Origin: Trichomonas vaginalis G3 | Taxonomy: Eukaryota; Parabasalia; Trichomonadida; Trichomonadidae | Assembly: GCF_026262505.1 (NCBI RefSeq) | Contig: NC_067204.1 | Span: forward strand, 23,777,300 to 23,841,299 | Reading direction: 5' to 3' | DNA: 64,000 nt | Part shown: positions 49,429-58,660 of the stretch, piece by piece | Position numbering within the stretch: position 1 is the stretch's first letter | Layout of the letters: the number at the start of each line of letters is the position of its first letter | Notes under the pieces: model-generated | Databases searched by the model: none | Told to the model about the DNA's origin: nothing | What the model saw: only the letters and a program-made list of their open reading frames with translations | Translations under genes and position numbers: made by a program

Positions 49429-50621
49429 TAGGGATGCGTTAAACACGCCATTTGACCGGGCGTACATTTTTTTTGTTCGCCCAAAAATTTTGCCATTTGA
49501 GAAATTCAAAAATTAAAAATAAAATCTTAATCTTGATTTTTTTATTTTCGTGATTTTTTTGAAACTTACATAAGCGATGAAATACTTTTTTTTAAGTAAT
49601 CGTTTATTATATATAAATATATCTTAATAAATTTAATTCCTTAAGGTAGAGCGTGTTCAAATTTAAAATCTCATACAATATTTTCTTAATGGCGTATTTT
49701 TCTGAGGTCGCCCAAATAAAGGCGAATTCAAAATTGAGAACTCCCAGGCGTATGGCGAGTATTCAAAATGTACGCCACTTACAAAATATTGAATGTGGAT
49801 TATCAATTTTTTGGCGTGTTCAATTTCAAATTTTGATATTTATGTTTATTTTATTCAGTATAATGCTAAGAATTAAAATATAAAATTCATAGAATTTTTT
49901 CTTTGAAAATATTTTACATTTTTATTAGACCACTCCTAGACTAGTCATCAGGTTATCCTCAGATCATCCTCAGACTACTCCTCAAACTCCTCAGATTATC
50001 CTCAAACTCCTCAGACTACTCCTTAGACCCCTCCTCATTAGACTACTCCTCAGATCTTCCTCATAAGACTCCTCCTCAGATCTTCCTCCTGAGACTACTC
50101 TTCAGACTACTCCTTAGAGTCCTCCTCATCAGACTAGTCCTGAGACTAGTCCTCAGACTACTCCTGAAACTACTCCTCAGATTATCCTCAAACTACTCCT
50201 CAGTCTAATCCTCAGACTCCTCCTCAGTCTAATCCTCAAACTCCTCCTCAGATTATCCTCAAACTACTCATCGGTCTAATCCTCAGACTCCTCCTCAGAT
50301 TATGGTCAGATTATCCTCAAACTCCTCAGATTATCCTCAGATTATCACTTTACATATATATATCGATAACTAAATAATTACTTATTATACTTTCTTTATT
50401 TTTTTTTAATTTTAAAATAATATTAATATATCTTTCTACGTTTAATGATGAAAAGAGAAAGAGGAGTAAAAAGAGGAAAGAGAAAAGAAAGAGAGAGAGA
50501 AAAAAAAAAGAGAAAGAAAGAAAAAAAAGGACGGCGATAATTTTGTATTGTTTTGTTATTCGGCCGAATGGCGTATTATTCTATTTTTAAACGGTCATGG
50601 CGTAAAACCGTCGCATCCCTA
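49429..50621. mobile_element. Nonautonomous hAT-like DNA transposon, 1,193 bp
   Basis: Begins TAGGGATGCG and ends CGCATCCCTA (exact 10-bp inverted ends), followed inside by partly conserved subterminal ACGCCAT motifs in opposite directions. It is flanked by a perfect 8-bp target duplication, GGTGCAAC at 49421-49428 and 50622-50629. A TAGGG end plus 8-bp duplication is the hAT signature. No transposase is encoded, so it moved with help from another element. The interior is AT-rich and holds a CTCAGACTA-type minisatellite and a purine tract. The ends and duplication are clean, so the insertion is recent. Confidence 0.88.
49923..50346. repeat. Minisatellite of CTCCTCAGACTA-type units
   Basis: About 420 bp of degenerate 11-12-bp units such as CTCCTCAGACTA, CTCCTCAGATTAT and CCTCAAACTC, in one orientation, inside the hAT-like element. 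Strongly pyrimidine-biased. A long purine tract (GAAAGAGGAGTAAAAAGAGG and similar) lies at about 50447-50530. Confidence 0.85.
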
Positions 50622-52856
50622 GGTGCAACAACTGCATCTCTTATAACCATGCAAAGTGAGATAGACGCACTTTGGACTTTTCTTGGTGGCATAGATAGCA
50701 TGAAGTTTTATGTTGAGTTTGCTAAATTGCATGGAAATACAGGAAGTTTCTTTGACGGTCTCAAAAATTTATGGGGTAAAGTAGCAGATAATACAAAGAA
50801 ACTAACTAACTGGGCACTCAAACGTAAAAGTATGTTCGACGGACTTGCTTACAACCCTCGTCTCGGAATTATTGAACCAATAAATTTACATCCTTTAATG
50901 ACAGTAAGAGATTTAGATGAAGAAGGAGAAGGAAAAGGAGGACAAGTGGTTCAAACAATTGTTGAAAATCTACTAAATATATATCCTGAGTTTGAAGAAG
51001 TTTTAACAGCAACAAACACAACAATTCGTGAAAACAGTATAGCGTTTAACACTGAAGATAATATTTTAGACTATATGTTCGTTGTTTTAGGTCAGTTAGC
51101 TAAGACAATAAAAGAGAAAGGTATTGATTCAGTCATAACAGTTGAAGATGTAATGTTAAGAAAGACTTTTGGCTCATTGTTTCAAGAACCAAAAGAAGTA
51201 GTTAGTCTTTATGAAGTTTTGAACGCAATGCTGACAAAAATAAATGAAAGTGGCACTGGTGACATAAGTGAAGCAAAAGTTGTTGAACTTCTTTCACAAA
51301 AAGCAGACAAAAACCATGTTCATTATATAAGTTCAGATGAACAGATTATAACGGACTACCACGGATATTTAACACAGGGTGAAAAAGTGAAGACGAAAGA
51401 TGTTAATGAAAGAAGATATAAATACATTCGTGCTAAAGGTTATGACATACGCTGTACTGTACAGTATGACATAGGTAAAGCACCAGAATCATTTGGTTAT
51501 AACAATGAAATTTATGCCTCTAGTTTCTTTGTTAACGGTGTATTAGTTGAACCAAGATTTATGTTGAGAGTTAAGGCAAAAATAACTTTTGAAGATGCTA
51601 TTAAAAGTAAAGCTGACAAAGATGAACTTGACGCAATGAACAAAGTTTTGAAATCTCATAAACACAATATCTCCGATATAAATGAACTTCAAGCTACATT
51701 AAATAGTAAAGCAGACAAAAATCATACGCATGAATCCTTCACTACTGTTAGAGCAGACGACATAATATTGAACTATACCCTTGGTTCAAGTGCACCTTTA
51801 GAGAATCCAAGTACAAGCGTAAAAGATACTCTTAACAATTTAGATAACAAATGCACTAATATTGAAGGACATGTCAGAAACTTTGAAACACATGAACTAC
51901 CAGCAATGTTAGATAAGAAAGCAGACAAAAATCATACACATGAATTCTTCACAACTATTAGAGCTGATGAGATAATATTGAATTGGGCTATTGCTTCATC
52001 AAGCATGCGTGATGAAGATATGCGCACTAACCTAAGAGATATGGTTGTTGATTTAGCCAATAAAACCGACAAAATATATGTAGATGAAGAATTAAATCGT
52101 TATGATACAAAAGCAATGAGTTATACAGAAGAAGCAAAGGAATGGTAGATGAAAAATTATGCAAAGAAGTCGGAAGTAAATGATAAAATTAATGGGAAAG
52201 CTGATAAAGAGCATGTGCATGAAGAATTTCAAACAATCAGGATTAAAGAAATTAATGCATACATTGAAGAAGTAACAAAAACAGGAAGAGACGGTACACC
52301 TTTAGTTGAACAAAATATTTATCCTCCTACTTTTCCTAATGGTTTAATAACAAACAATATAAATATTGTAGATGGCGATGGATTTATAAATGTTAAACAT
52401 GAACTTCAAACAATGAAGACTGAAATACTTCAAACATTATATCCTATAGGCTCTATTTATACGTCAATGAATTCAACAAATCCAGCAAGTGTTTTAGGTT
52501 TTGGTACGTGGGAACAGATTGTAGACAAATTCTTATACTGTGCTAACTCTTCAAAACAGACAGGAGGTTCGAAGAAAATTTTAGAAGCAAATCTTCCACC
52601 ACATAAGCACACAGGAACTACAAACTTTTCTGGCGACCATAGCCACTCATTAAGAGACCACCCATTATACAACTCAGACTATGAAGCTGGTAATGACGTT
52701 TTATCTCCATCTTATAACAATTCAGCAAAAAAGACTTTTCGACCAACTGAACCAGGAGGAAATCATGTCCATACTTTCACAACAAATCCAACAGGCTCGG
52801 GTGAAGATTATATGCCACCATACATGTCTGTGTTCGCTTGGTTCAGAGCTGCTTAA
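50622..52856 (+). pseudogene. Fibre gene, shaft and tip (fossil)
   Basis: The part of the element B fibre downstream of the transposon, broken about once more. It contains shaft repeats of the KADKNHTH type (QKADKNHVHYISSDEQ, SKADKNHTHESFTTVRADDI, KKADKNHTHEFFTTIRADEI) and a tip that begins YPIGSIYTSMNST, followed by FGTWEQIVDKFLYC, LPPHKHTG, GNHVHTF and the ending YMPPYMSVFAWFRAA. This matches the element A fibre at 6251-7624 closely in the tip, less in the shaft. Convergent with a small gene at its 3' end. Confidence 0.8.
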
Positions 52857-53026
52857 CTCAAGATCACGATCACAAACTGTTTCTCAGTATGAATGAGTAG
52901 CTCTATTTTTACATCATTACTGAAGTATTTCTTTTCTTCATCAATGACAGAAAGAATGTTTTCATCACCTTTTAAAGATCTTACCAAAGTTAGATCTTCA
53001 TCAGAAAATCTCAAAGAAAGACTCAT
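52853..53026 (-). CDS. Small unknown protein, 57 aa
   Basis: An open frame starting MSLSLRFSDEDLTLVRSLKG and ending EKQFVIVILS. Its stop overlaps the fibre's stop on the other strand by three bases. The ATG follows ATTTTTATTAGTGCATAA on the minus strand, the common element leader. No family is recognised. Confidence 0.5.
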   Translation of the reverse strand: MSLSLRFSDEDLTLVRSLKGDENILSVIDEEKKYFSNDVKIELLIHTEKQFVIVILS

Positions 53027-53089
53027 TTATGCACTAATAAAAATATAGCTAATTATTTTTTATCTGAACTTTTTATCAGGTATATAAAG

Positions 53090-53533
53090 ATGTCTGAACA
53101 TCATTTGAAGTTCTTTAAGATCCAACAGTTTGTAGATGAAGTGAAGAAGCAAAATAAAACAGCAAAGAGACTACTTATATGCTTACCACAAACATTACGT
53201 CAAGGAAAGTATGGTTATAGTGCAAGTCCGATCATGATCTTTGTCGATAAGCAGAAATACACAAATGAAGGTTTAGCTAATTTACTTAAGTTTGAAAAGA
53301 TAGCTATAAACATTCCTGACCATTTCTCAGCGAGAATAAACCTTGACAAGACTAAAAGTTATTGTTTATATGTAGATCTCACGAAATCAACAAAGAGTAA
53401 AGACAAAGAATATAACCTAGTTGAACTTAAGACAATGGGTAAGAACTTACTCAAATCTGCTATCAAACCTGTCGAAGAGATCGACATTGAGGATGAAGCA
53501 GAAGAAATAGATGTAGATCCTGATGCATTATAA
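53090..53533 (+). CDS. Unknown 147-aa protein
   Basis: Basic N-terminal two-thirds with a strand/helix mix (KRLLICLPQTLRQGKYGYSA, SYCLYVDLTKSTKSKDKEY) and a highly acidic end (EEIDIEDEAEEIDVDPDAL). The ATG follows TTTTTATCAGGTATATAAAG. The acidic tail resembles those of single-strand-DNA-binding proteins, but this is only a compositional hint. It lies in a block of small genes between the fibre and the methyltransferase. Confidence 0.55.
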   Translation: MSEHHLKFFKIQQFVDEVKKQNKTAKRLLICLPQTLRQGKYGYSASPIMIFVDKQKYTNEGLANLLKFEKIAINIPDHFSARINLDKTKSYCLYVDLTKSTKSKDKEYNLVELKTMGKNLLKSAIKPVEEIDIEDEAEEIDVDPDAL

Positions 53534-53543
53534 ACGATAAAGT

Positions 53544-53846
53544 TTATTTTTGGAGGAAGATGGTGTCAGACCCTTTAATCTGGTATGCTTGTTCTAGGTA
53601 ATTGCAGAAACCTAGAAAGATTGGTATTGGTCTGAGTTTCATATCTGTTCTCTCATCTCTCCATTGAAGCAAGTAAATTTTCATGAAGAGTTCGTCTGGA
53701 TTCTCAGGTTTTGGTACACACTGATCGAAGATCTGTATGACCTCTTCATGACCGTACTCCCTATAGTCAGACATGAGTGTTAAGAAGAACTTTTGCATCT
53801 CCGGACCAGGTTTAGCATCTATGCAACGAGTGGGTCTCATTGACAT
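53544..53846 (-). CDS. Unknown 100-aa protein
   Basis: The start is set at 53846 (ATG TCA ATG), just after a CACAAAAATG-type leader shared with the divergent 53871 gene. Mixed helices (MQKFFLTLMSDYREYGHEEV, PKPENPDELFMKIYLLQW). No family is recognised. Convergent with the 147-aa gene, 10 bp apart. Confidence 0.5.
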   Translation of the reverse strand: MSMRPTRCIDAKPGPEMQKFFLTLMSDYREYGHEEVIQIFDQCVPKPENPDELFMKIYLLQWRDERTDMKLRPIPIFLGFCNYLEQAYQIKGSDTIFLQK

Positions 53847-53870
53847 TTTTGTCACTTTTTATTTGGTCTT

Positions 53871-54077
53871 ATGGAAGGATTTGAGTTCATGCCACTTGCC
53901 AGCAAAGAAGATGCAGAAGAGGTTGTTGTTGCTGCATTCTACGCGAGCTCACACGTTGATGCATTCCATGCTTACCAGGATGACCTCGAAAAAGAAGGTC
54001 GAAAGCTTGGAAAGATCCAAATGTTGCTTGAGTTCTTCCGTGGAAACCTTGCACAGAAGTATGAAAAGAAAGAATAA
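53871..54077 (+). CDS. Small helical protein, 68 aa
   Basis: Acidic helical protein: SKEDAEEVVVAAFYASSHVD, then LEKEGRKLGKIQMLLEFFRG. Codons end in C and G more often than in the structural genes of the element. No family is recognised. The ATG follows CACTTTTTATTTGGTCTT and is divergent from the 100-aa gene. Confidence 0.5.
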   Translation: MEGFEFMPLASKEDAEEVVVAAFYASSHVDAFHAYQDDLEKEGRKLGKIQMLLEFFRGNLAQKYEKKE

Positions 54078-54134
54078 ACAACTAATTATTACTGAGCTAA
54101 GCTCATAAATGTAAGTTTTTACTCTGATCAGATC

Positions 54135-54641
54135 TTAGATCTCGTCGGGATAAGCGGAAAGGATAAAGTCCATGAGCTGGACTTTTGTCTTAATGAGTGG
54201 TACTGCACTCCTGAGTATTTCACGCTTGTTGGAGCCCATTGGAACACGACCTTTCCAATTCCTCATAGATCTCAAGGCAGAGAGCGTGAAGAACTCAAGG
54301 ACAAAGAGTCTTTGAGACTTGGTAAGGAATCCCTCATCATCTCTTTCATCCTGGAGGGTCTTTGTGGATGCAGTGGACTTGATCTCGTCTTCCTCGATCG
54401 GATCATTATCATAATCTTCATCACCCTTCTTCCTAAACGTCATCTGCTCTCTCTTGTAGTCGTTCCTGAGAGCATTGAGTCCAGCTTCAAGATCTTGTGA
54501 GTTCTTTGCAGGTTTATTGAAAGTTTTCTTTTCCTGCATTTGCTGTATAAGCCGGGTTTGCTGTTGCATCATCTGCATCATCATTACCATCATATCTGGT
54601 GTTGGTGATGCTGGAGCTGGTGTTGTACCGTCTTGGGACAT
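54135..54641 (-). CDS. Met/Gln-rich helical protein, 168 aa
   Basis: The start is placed at 54641 (MSQDGTTPAPASPTP). The open frame continues upstream only through the 15-bp repeats and is not counted. After a Pro/Thr segment there is a striking methionine and glutamine-rich run (MMVMMMQMMQQQTRLIQQMQ), an acidic middle and a helical C-terminus (SQRLFVLEFFTLSALRSMRN, then LIKTKVQLMDFILSAYP). Function unknown. Its promoter would lie in the repeats at 54655-54964. Confidence 0.55.
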   Translation of the reverse strand: MSQDGTTPAPASPTPDMMVMMMQMMQQQTRLIQQMQEKKTFNKPAKNSQDLEAGLNALRNDYKREQMTFRKKGDEDYDNDPIEEDEIKSTASTKTLQDERDDEGFLTKSQRLFVLEFFTLSALRSMRNWKGRVPMGSNKREILRSAVPLIKTKVQLMDFILSAYPDEI

Positions 54642-54654
54642 TTGGTCGTCGGTT

Positions 54655-54964
54655 ATGTCTTTACAAAAGATTGCTTTACAAAAGACGTCTTGACAAAAGT
54701 CTGCTTTACAAAAGACAGCTTTGAAAAAGCTTGCTTTACAAAAGACGTCTTGACAAAAGTCTGCTTTACAAAAGCTTGCTTTACAATAGCATTTTCTCAC
54801 AAAATTGAATACTTTTGCTTGACAAAACTTGTTTTACAAAAGATTGCTTTACAAAAGCTTGCTTTACAAAAGACGTCTTGACAAAAGACGTCTTGACAAA
54901 AGTCTGCTTTACAAAAGACAGCTTTGAAAAAGCTTGCTTTACAAAAGACAGCTTTACAAAAGCC
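54655..54964. repeat. 15-bp tandem repeat between divergent genes
   Basis: About 20 units of TTTACAAAAGACGTC, TTGACAAAAGTCTGC, TTTACAAAAGCTTGC and similar 15-mers fill the gap between the starts of the 54135 and 54965 genes, with a 30-bp unique break near 54787-54830. A multiple of three, so both strands stay open, which creates false N-terminal extensions. The core GTCTTGACAAAA is also the core of the 25-bp repeats in element A. Confidence 0.85.
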
Positions 54965-55363
54965 ATGACTGATCTTCATCCAATTTGTTTAATCGAACTT
55001 AATGAAGTAGTTTCTGCATATCTCCTGCATGTATTTGGAAACGAGAAGATAAGTCAACTCACCAAGGTTTCCAGACGCCAGATCCAAAGACTTGAATCAA
55101 CTGCAGGAGTAATCCTAAGCTTTGAAGAAGGATTAACCAATAAGAAAGATGTCATTGACTCCAAGCGTGAAAGCCTTGCTGCTTTCTTACGCAAACACCC
55201 ATGGGTCGATGTTGATCTCCAAACTCCTTACCACGGACTCGTTGAAACCTTCACGACCTACAGACAGATCCTTGACAGACCTGAGCAGAACCTTCTGGTC
55301 GAACGTGATGGCACATTAAACCCTACAGACGAGCCAATCCAGAGAGAAGAAGCTCAAGAGTAA
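54965..55363 (+). CDS. Unknown 132-aa protein
   Basis: The start is taken at 54965 (MTDLHPICLIELNEVVSAYL), where the repeat ends. Helical N-terminal half with VSRRQIQRLESTAGVI, which could be a helix-turn-helix-like segment. The C-terminal half is mixed and ends Glu-rich (PIQREEAQE). Codon use is richer in G and C than the capsid-type genes. No family is recognised. Confidence 0.55.
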   Translation: MTDLHPICLIELNEVVSAYLLHVFGNEKISQLTKVSRRQIQRLESTAGVILSFEEGLTNKKDVIDSKRESLAAFLRKHPWVDVDLQTPYHGLVETFTTYRQILDRPEQNLLVERDGTLNPTDEPIQREEAQE

Positions 55364-55399
55364 AAATCTGACATTTATACTTTACATGACATTTTTTTC

Positions 55400-55975
55400 A
55401 TGAGTGTTCACGTTAAGATCAATGATGAAAACAAGACTCCATGGGAAGATATCATTGATGACATAGAGAATGACCTTGATGAAAACATGATGGGAGCTCA
55501 AACGTCAGTTAAGGTCAAACTTGGTGAAGTTCAAGAAAAGATCTCCGAGATCAATGCAAAAATATCAACACTTAAAGAGGTTGACGTTTATTACAGAAGC
55601 TTGGAGAGAACTTTAAGCAAACTTGAACGTCAGAACCAAAGTCTCATAGTTGTGCTCCAGAAACTCAGTCTCATGCGTAAAGCATATAATGACTACCTAC
55701 ATGTAAGAGACTTACCTTCTTATTCTACTCCAGATCTCGACTTTTCCGATATCAGTCCAATCCTTGCTGATACAACACTCAAAATTGCAGAGATGCTTCC
55801 TACATACCCAGAGTATGATAACTTACCTCAGCTCTTCGAGTATCTCAAGAAAAAGTTCATGATCTTATTATGCGAGACCATGAAAGGAAGACAAAACACC
55901 AGAACAGAACGAGAACAGAGCTTACTAATAGACTTATTATATTATACTAAAGAAATAAAGGAGTTTTTATTCTAA
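55400..55975 (+). CDS. Coiled-coil protein, 191 aa
   Basis: Acidic N-terminus, then a long heptad region at about residues 35-95 (KVKLGEVQEKISEINAKIST, LERTLSKLERQNQSLIVVLQ). A helical end follows (LFEYLKKKFMILLCETMKG, LLIDLLYYTKEIKEFLF). Probably forms an oligomer; function unknown. The ATG follows GACATTTTTTTC. Its last bases overlap the convergent 55967 gene. Confidence 0.6.
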   Translation: MSVHVKINDENKTPWEDIIDDIENDLDENMMGAQTSVKVKLGEVQEKISEINAKISTLKEVDVYYRSLERTLSKLERQNQSLIVVLQKLSLMRKAYNDYLHVRDLPSYSTPDLDFSDISPILADTTLKIAEMLPTYPEYDNLPQLFEYLKKKFMILLCETMKGRQNTRTEREQSLLIDLLYYTKEIKEFLF

Positions 55976-56257
55976 CTTTGGTATTTTTGGAAAGAACTGA
56001 TCTGGATCATATTTGTCATCCACAGGTTTTGGTATCAAAAGTCTCTCTGGTTCTTGGACGTCTGGTACCGGAAATGGTTCCTTTGGTTTCCTAGCTTTTG
56101 GGAGATCTAAAAATTTTCTTGGTCTCTTTCTGGGTCTTACATGTTCTCCATCTTTATCAGTAATAGTTGTGAACCAACCATTACCGTCAAAGTTGAATAT
56201 CTTCTCAAATTCAGTTCCTTCATCAACTATTATCCTCTTTATCTTCCTCTTCTCCAT
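55967..56257 (-). CDS. Basic Pro/Lys-rich protein, 96 aa
   Basis: Starts MEKRKIKRIIVDEGTEFEKI, shortly after TTTTTCCATTA on the minus strand; an in-frame ATG 18 bases earlier is the alternative. A short beta-type segment with GNGWFTTITDKDGEHVRP is followed by a Pro/Lys-rich tail (RKRPRKFLDLPKARKPKEPF). It overlaps the end of the methyltransferase gene by 35 bp. A DNA- or capsid-binding role is a guess. Confidence 0.5.
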   Translation of the reverse strand: MEKRKIKRIIVDEGTEFEKIFNFDGNGWFTTITDKDGEHVRPRKRPRKFLDLPKARKPKEPFPVPDVQEPERLLIPKPVDDKYDPDQFFPKIPKLE

Positions 56258-57065
56258 TAATGGAAAAAGTGACATATATTACTTCATTGTTTTTCTGAGT
56301 GTTAGGATTAATTAAACCTCTACCTATAACATGTTTTGTCACAGAAAATTTCTCTCCATATCTTTTTGACAAGATCTCTATAAGTTCTTCTGTATAAGAT
56401 TTGTCACTACTGAAGTAAATAGATGGATAATTAAGGACATCAAAGGTTTCTACAATATATTTAAGAGTCCATTCATCTCCATACTGTATAGAATAAGTAT
56501 GGAAGTATGGAGGATCACATATAAAGAAAACATTGGGAAGATCTTTGTACTCATTGAAGATTATTCTCCAATCTTTATGAACAATTGTTAAACCTTCAAG
56601 GTAAGCATCTATGTTTTCATCAAATAAGTTAGTATATCTGAGGTATAACACTTTCTTCATTAATGTGTCAAGATCATAGTATTTGTATGCTCCAGAATAG
56701 AGAAGACGTGAACATAATGTATCCCAGTCTATGTATGGAGCTTTACTTATAACTTCTCTGACGATCTCTTTCTGATCAGTAGGAATTTTCTCATCTGGCT
56801 TAACATTTATTCTCTCCTTAAGTTCCTTAAGTATCTCATTCGTGTCATGAATGTGTTTCAGTCTATCAACGTAGTTATCATAGTCATTAGCAATGATCGT
56901 TGATTTTGGGAACAAAGTATGCAACAGATGAGAGATAAAGAGAGAGCCACCAAAGAGGTCAACGAAGACATAATCTCCTTTGATGTCTTTGAGTATGTCG
57001 ATAAGATCTTTCCTGATCTTAGACTTATTGCCTATGAAAGGTAAAGGAGGTTTGGTAAAAATCAT
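56223..57065 (-). CDS. Dam-like DNA adenine-N6 methyltransferase
   Basis: A 280-aa paralogue of the enzyme at 9258-10076. Motifs are FIGNKS (residues 10-15), VDLFGGS (about 34-40) and CDPPY (about 181-185, the catalytic DPPY), in Dam order, and the length is normal. Frame open. The ATG follows ATTTTTATTACCATATAA. Presence in both elements, with a different neighbour order, implies a selected function in the element life cycle rather than a chance passenger; the target motif cannot be read from sequence. Confidence 0.9.
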   Translation of the reverse strand: MIFTKPPLPFIGNKSKIRKDLIDILKDIKGDYVFVDLFGGSLFISHLLHTLFPKSTIIANDYDNYVDRLKHIHDTNEILKELKERINVKPDEKIPTDQKEIVREVISKAPYIDWDTLCSRLLYSGAYKYYDLDTLMKKVLYLRYTNLFDENIDAYLEGLTIVHKDWRIIFNEYKDLPNVFFICDPPYFHTYSIQYGDEWTLKYIVETFDVLNYPSIYFSSDKSYTEELIEILSKRYGEKFSVTKHVIGRGLINPNTQKNNEVIYVTFSINGEEEDKEDNS

Positions 57066-57089
57066 TTATATGGTAATAAAAATAAGTGT

Positions 57090-57260
57090 TTACTTGAGAC
57101 AATAACCTCTGTTGAGTTTGTAGAACAAGATCAGAAGTACGATCAAGTTCAAAACAACACAAATGACTAGGATTGTGTTACCAACAATCTTTGTCTTTTC
57201 CCAGCAAGACTTCTTCTTTGGTTCATGTGCTGCTTCGACATCACTGTATGGCTCGGACAT
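57090..57260 (-). CDS. Tiny single-pass membrane protein, 56 aa
   Basis: A polar N-terminus (MSEPYSDVEAAHEPKKKSCW) is followed by one transmembrane helix (IVGNTILVICVVLNLIVLLI) and a short tail. It lies 24 bp upstream of the methyltransferase ATG on the same strand. A similarly sized single-pass protein adjoins the element A methyltransferase (9142-9273), though with the opposite topology pattern and no clear sequence identity. Confidence 0.6.
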   Translation of the reverse strand: MSEPYSDVEAAHEPKKKSCWEKTKIVGNTILVICVVLNLIVLLILFYKLNRGYCLK

Positions 57261-57293
57261 TAACTTAAAAGTGTCACGACCACTTCATTTTTG

Positions 57294-57668
57294 ATGAAGT
57301 CAACAGCTTATGTCCACTTCCTCCCACAAGCACTTGAGGAACAAGAGAAGGTCATCATTGAATACCTTCAAGCAACTGAGAAGCTCGAAAAGCTTCAAGA
57401 TCTCCGCGAAGAGTTCAAGTCCCGCTTGAAACAGGAGAACTTACTACAGGAGTACATGCTCATCCTTTATACACTCATTGATGGCACCCATTTACCATCA
57501 GAGTACACTGCAGCTCTTGATGCACTCAAAGATCTTCGCGATCACCAGCCGATCGGTAAAGAAGCCTTCGAGTTCACCATTGAGCAAGCCATCTTCGCCA
57601 AGCACAATGCAAAGAAGCAGATGCTCGAAGCTCTTGACAAGATCAAGGAGTACGTCGAAAAGTTCTAA
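57294..57668 (+). CDS. Helical protein, 124 aa
   Basis: Start at 57294 (ATG AAG TCA); the codon before it is TTG. Almost entirely helical, with heptads (LEEQEKVIIEYLQATEKLEK, LQDLREEFKSRLKQENLLQE). Codons end in C and G far more often than in neighbouring structural genes, resembling highly expressed host genes. Function unknown. Convergent with the broken gene at 57680. Confidence 0.6.
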   Translation: MKSTAYVHFLPQALEEQEKVIIEYLQATEKLEKLQDLREEFKSRLKQENLLQEYMLILYTLIDGTHLPSEYTAALDALKDLRDHQPIGKEAFEFTIEQAIFAKHNAKKQMLEALDKIKEYVEKF

Positions 57669-57679
57669 AATAATTTTGG

Positions 57680-58259
57680 TTAAACAATAACATACTTAAG
57701 ACATAAATTATACCTACTTATTAACTCAGTATATTGAGCATTATATGCATACTTAAACTCTTGAGCAATATTGTTCTCATCAATGATTCTGATCTGAGCT
57801 ATTTTTGAGAAAGGTGGTGGAATACCACAACATGTAATGTCTGGGTCCAATAAATCTATTTCACACTTGAACCCAGTCATTCTGTGAACAACTTCTTCCA
57901 AGTCTGGCTTAGGTAGTAAGATCTGATCTTTGCTCACTAAGTTAGAAAGAGCTCTTTGTCTTGATCTAACAATATCTTCTGGTATATACTAAGTAAATAC
58001 TCTTCTACACCAATCCTCGATGAAGTCTCCACAGATCTCGATGAGGTCAGGATGGAAGTTAATGGACTTAAAGGAGGAGGATACATTGGTGCTTCTGAGT
58101 TCGTAGTTGTTTCCTCTTTTTTATCTCTGTTGGAGCATCACTGACAGTACCAGATGGATAGTTCTTTATCACAATGTTATTAGTTGTTCTTGAATCAACA
58201 TTACTTGTTGGTTCAATTGGAACATTAGCTGCACCATAAAGTATTGACTTCGATCTCAT
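57680..58259 (-). pseudogene. Unknown Polinton gene, broken (fossil)
   Basis: A fossil with about two breaks. Its start (MRSKSILYGAANVPIEPTSN) follows TTTTTACTCATAACAA at 58259. The later part contains PKPDLEEVVHRMTGFKCEID and CCGIPPPFSKIAQI. No family is recognised. Divergent from the next fossil gene, 35 bp between starts. Confidence 0.5.
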
Positions 58260-58294
58260 TTGTTATGAGTAAAAATTGTTTTATTCTCTTATAA

Positions 58295-58648
58295 ATGACA
58301 AACATTAACCCAGAGAACAACACAGAATATACTGCAACAGGAGTTGTTTACAATGATCTAGATCAGATCGTCTAACTCAAAGCTCCAAGAGGAAGGAATT
58401 TAATAAGACAACCTCCACCAAAGATATATGTTGATGATGGTAGTAATGGGTTCAACTTAGTCTATCATTACTCATATCCTCAATATGCAAAGATTGGGTC
58501 TACACCAAACGTGACAAACCATTATATGAACCTTTATGATGAAGCAAGGTTTCATGCACCAACGAAGAAAGAACCTGATGCATCAAGATTACATGAATTC
58601 GCAGACCATGATGGTTATAGTGATTACTCAATGCCTGTAAGACTTTAA
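58295..58648 (+). pseudogene. Unknown small Polinton gene, broken (fossil)
   Basis: About 117 codons with about one break. Readable parts include MTNINPENNTEYTATGVVYN, PPPKIYVDDGSNGFNLVYHY and RLHEFADHDGYSDYSMPVRL. The Tyr/Asn/Pro-rich, strand-forming style fits a small virion protein. It lies just upstream of the integrase fossil. Confidence 0.5.
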
Positions 58649-58660
58649 CGTTAATAAAAA

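Noticed and set aside
54642-54964. N-terminal extensions of the 54135 and 54965 genes (FCKADFCQDV / CFTKACFTK repeats)
   Set aside because: The 15-bp repeat is a multiple of three and stays open on both strands; starts are better placed where the repeat ends.
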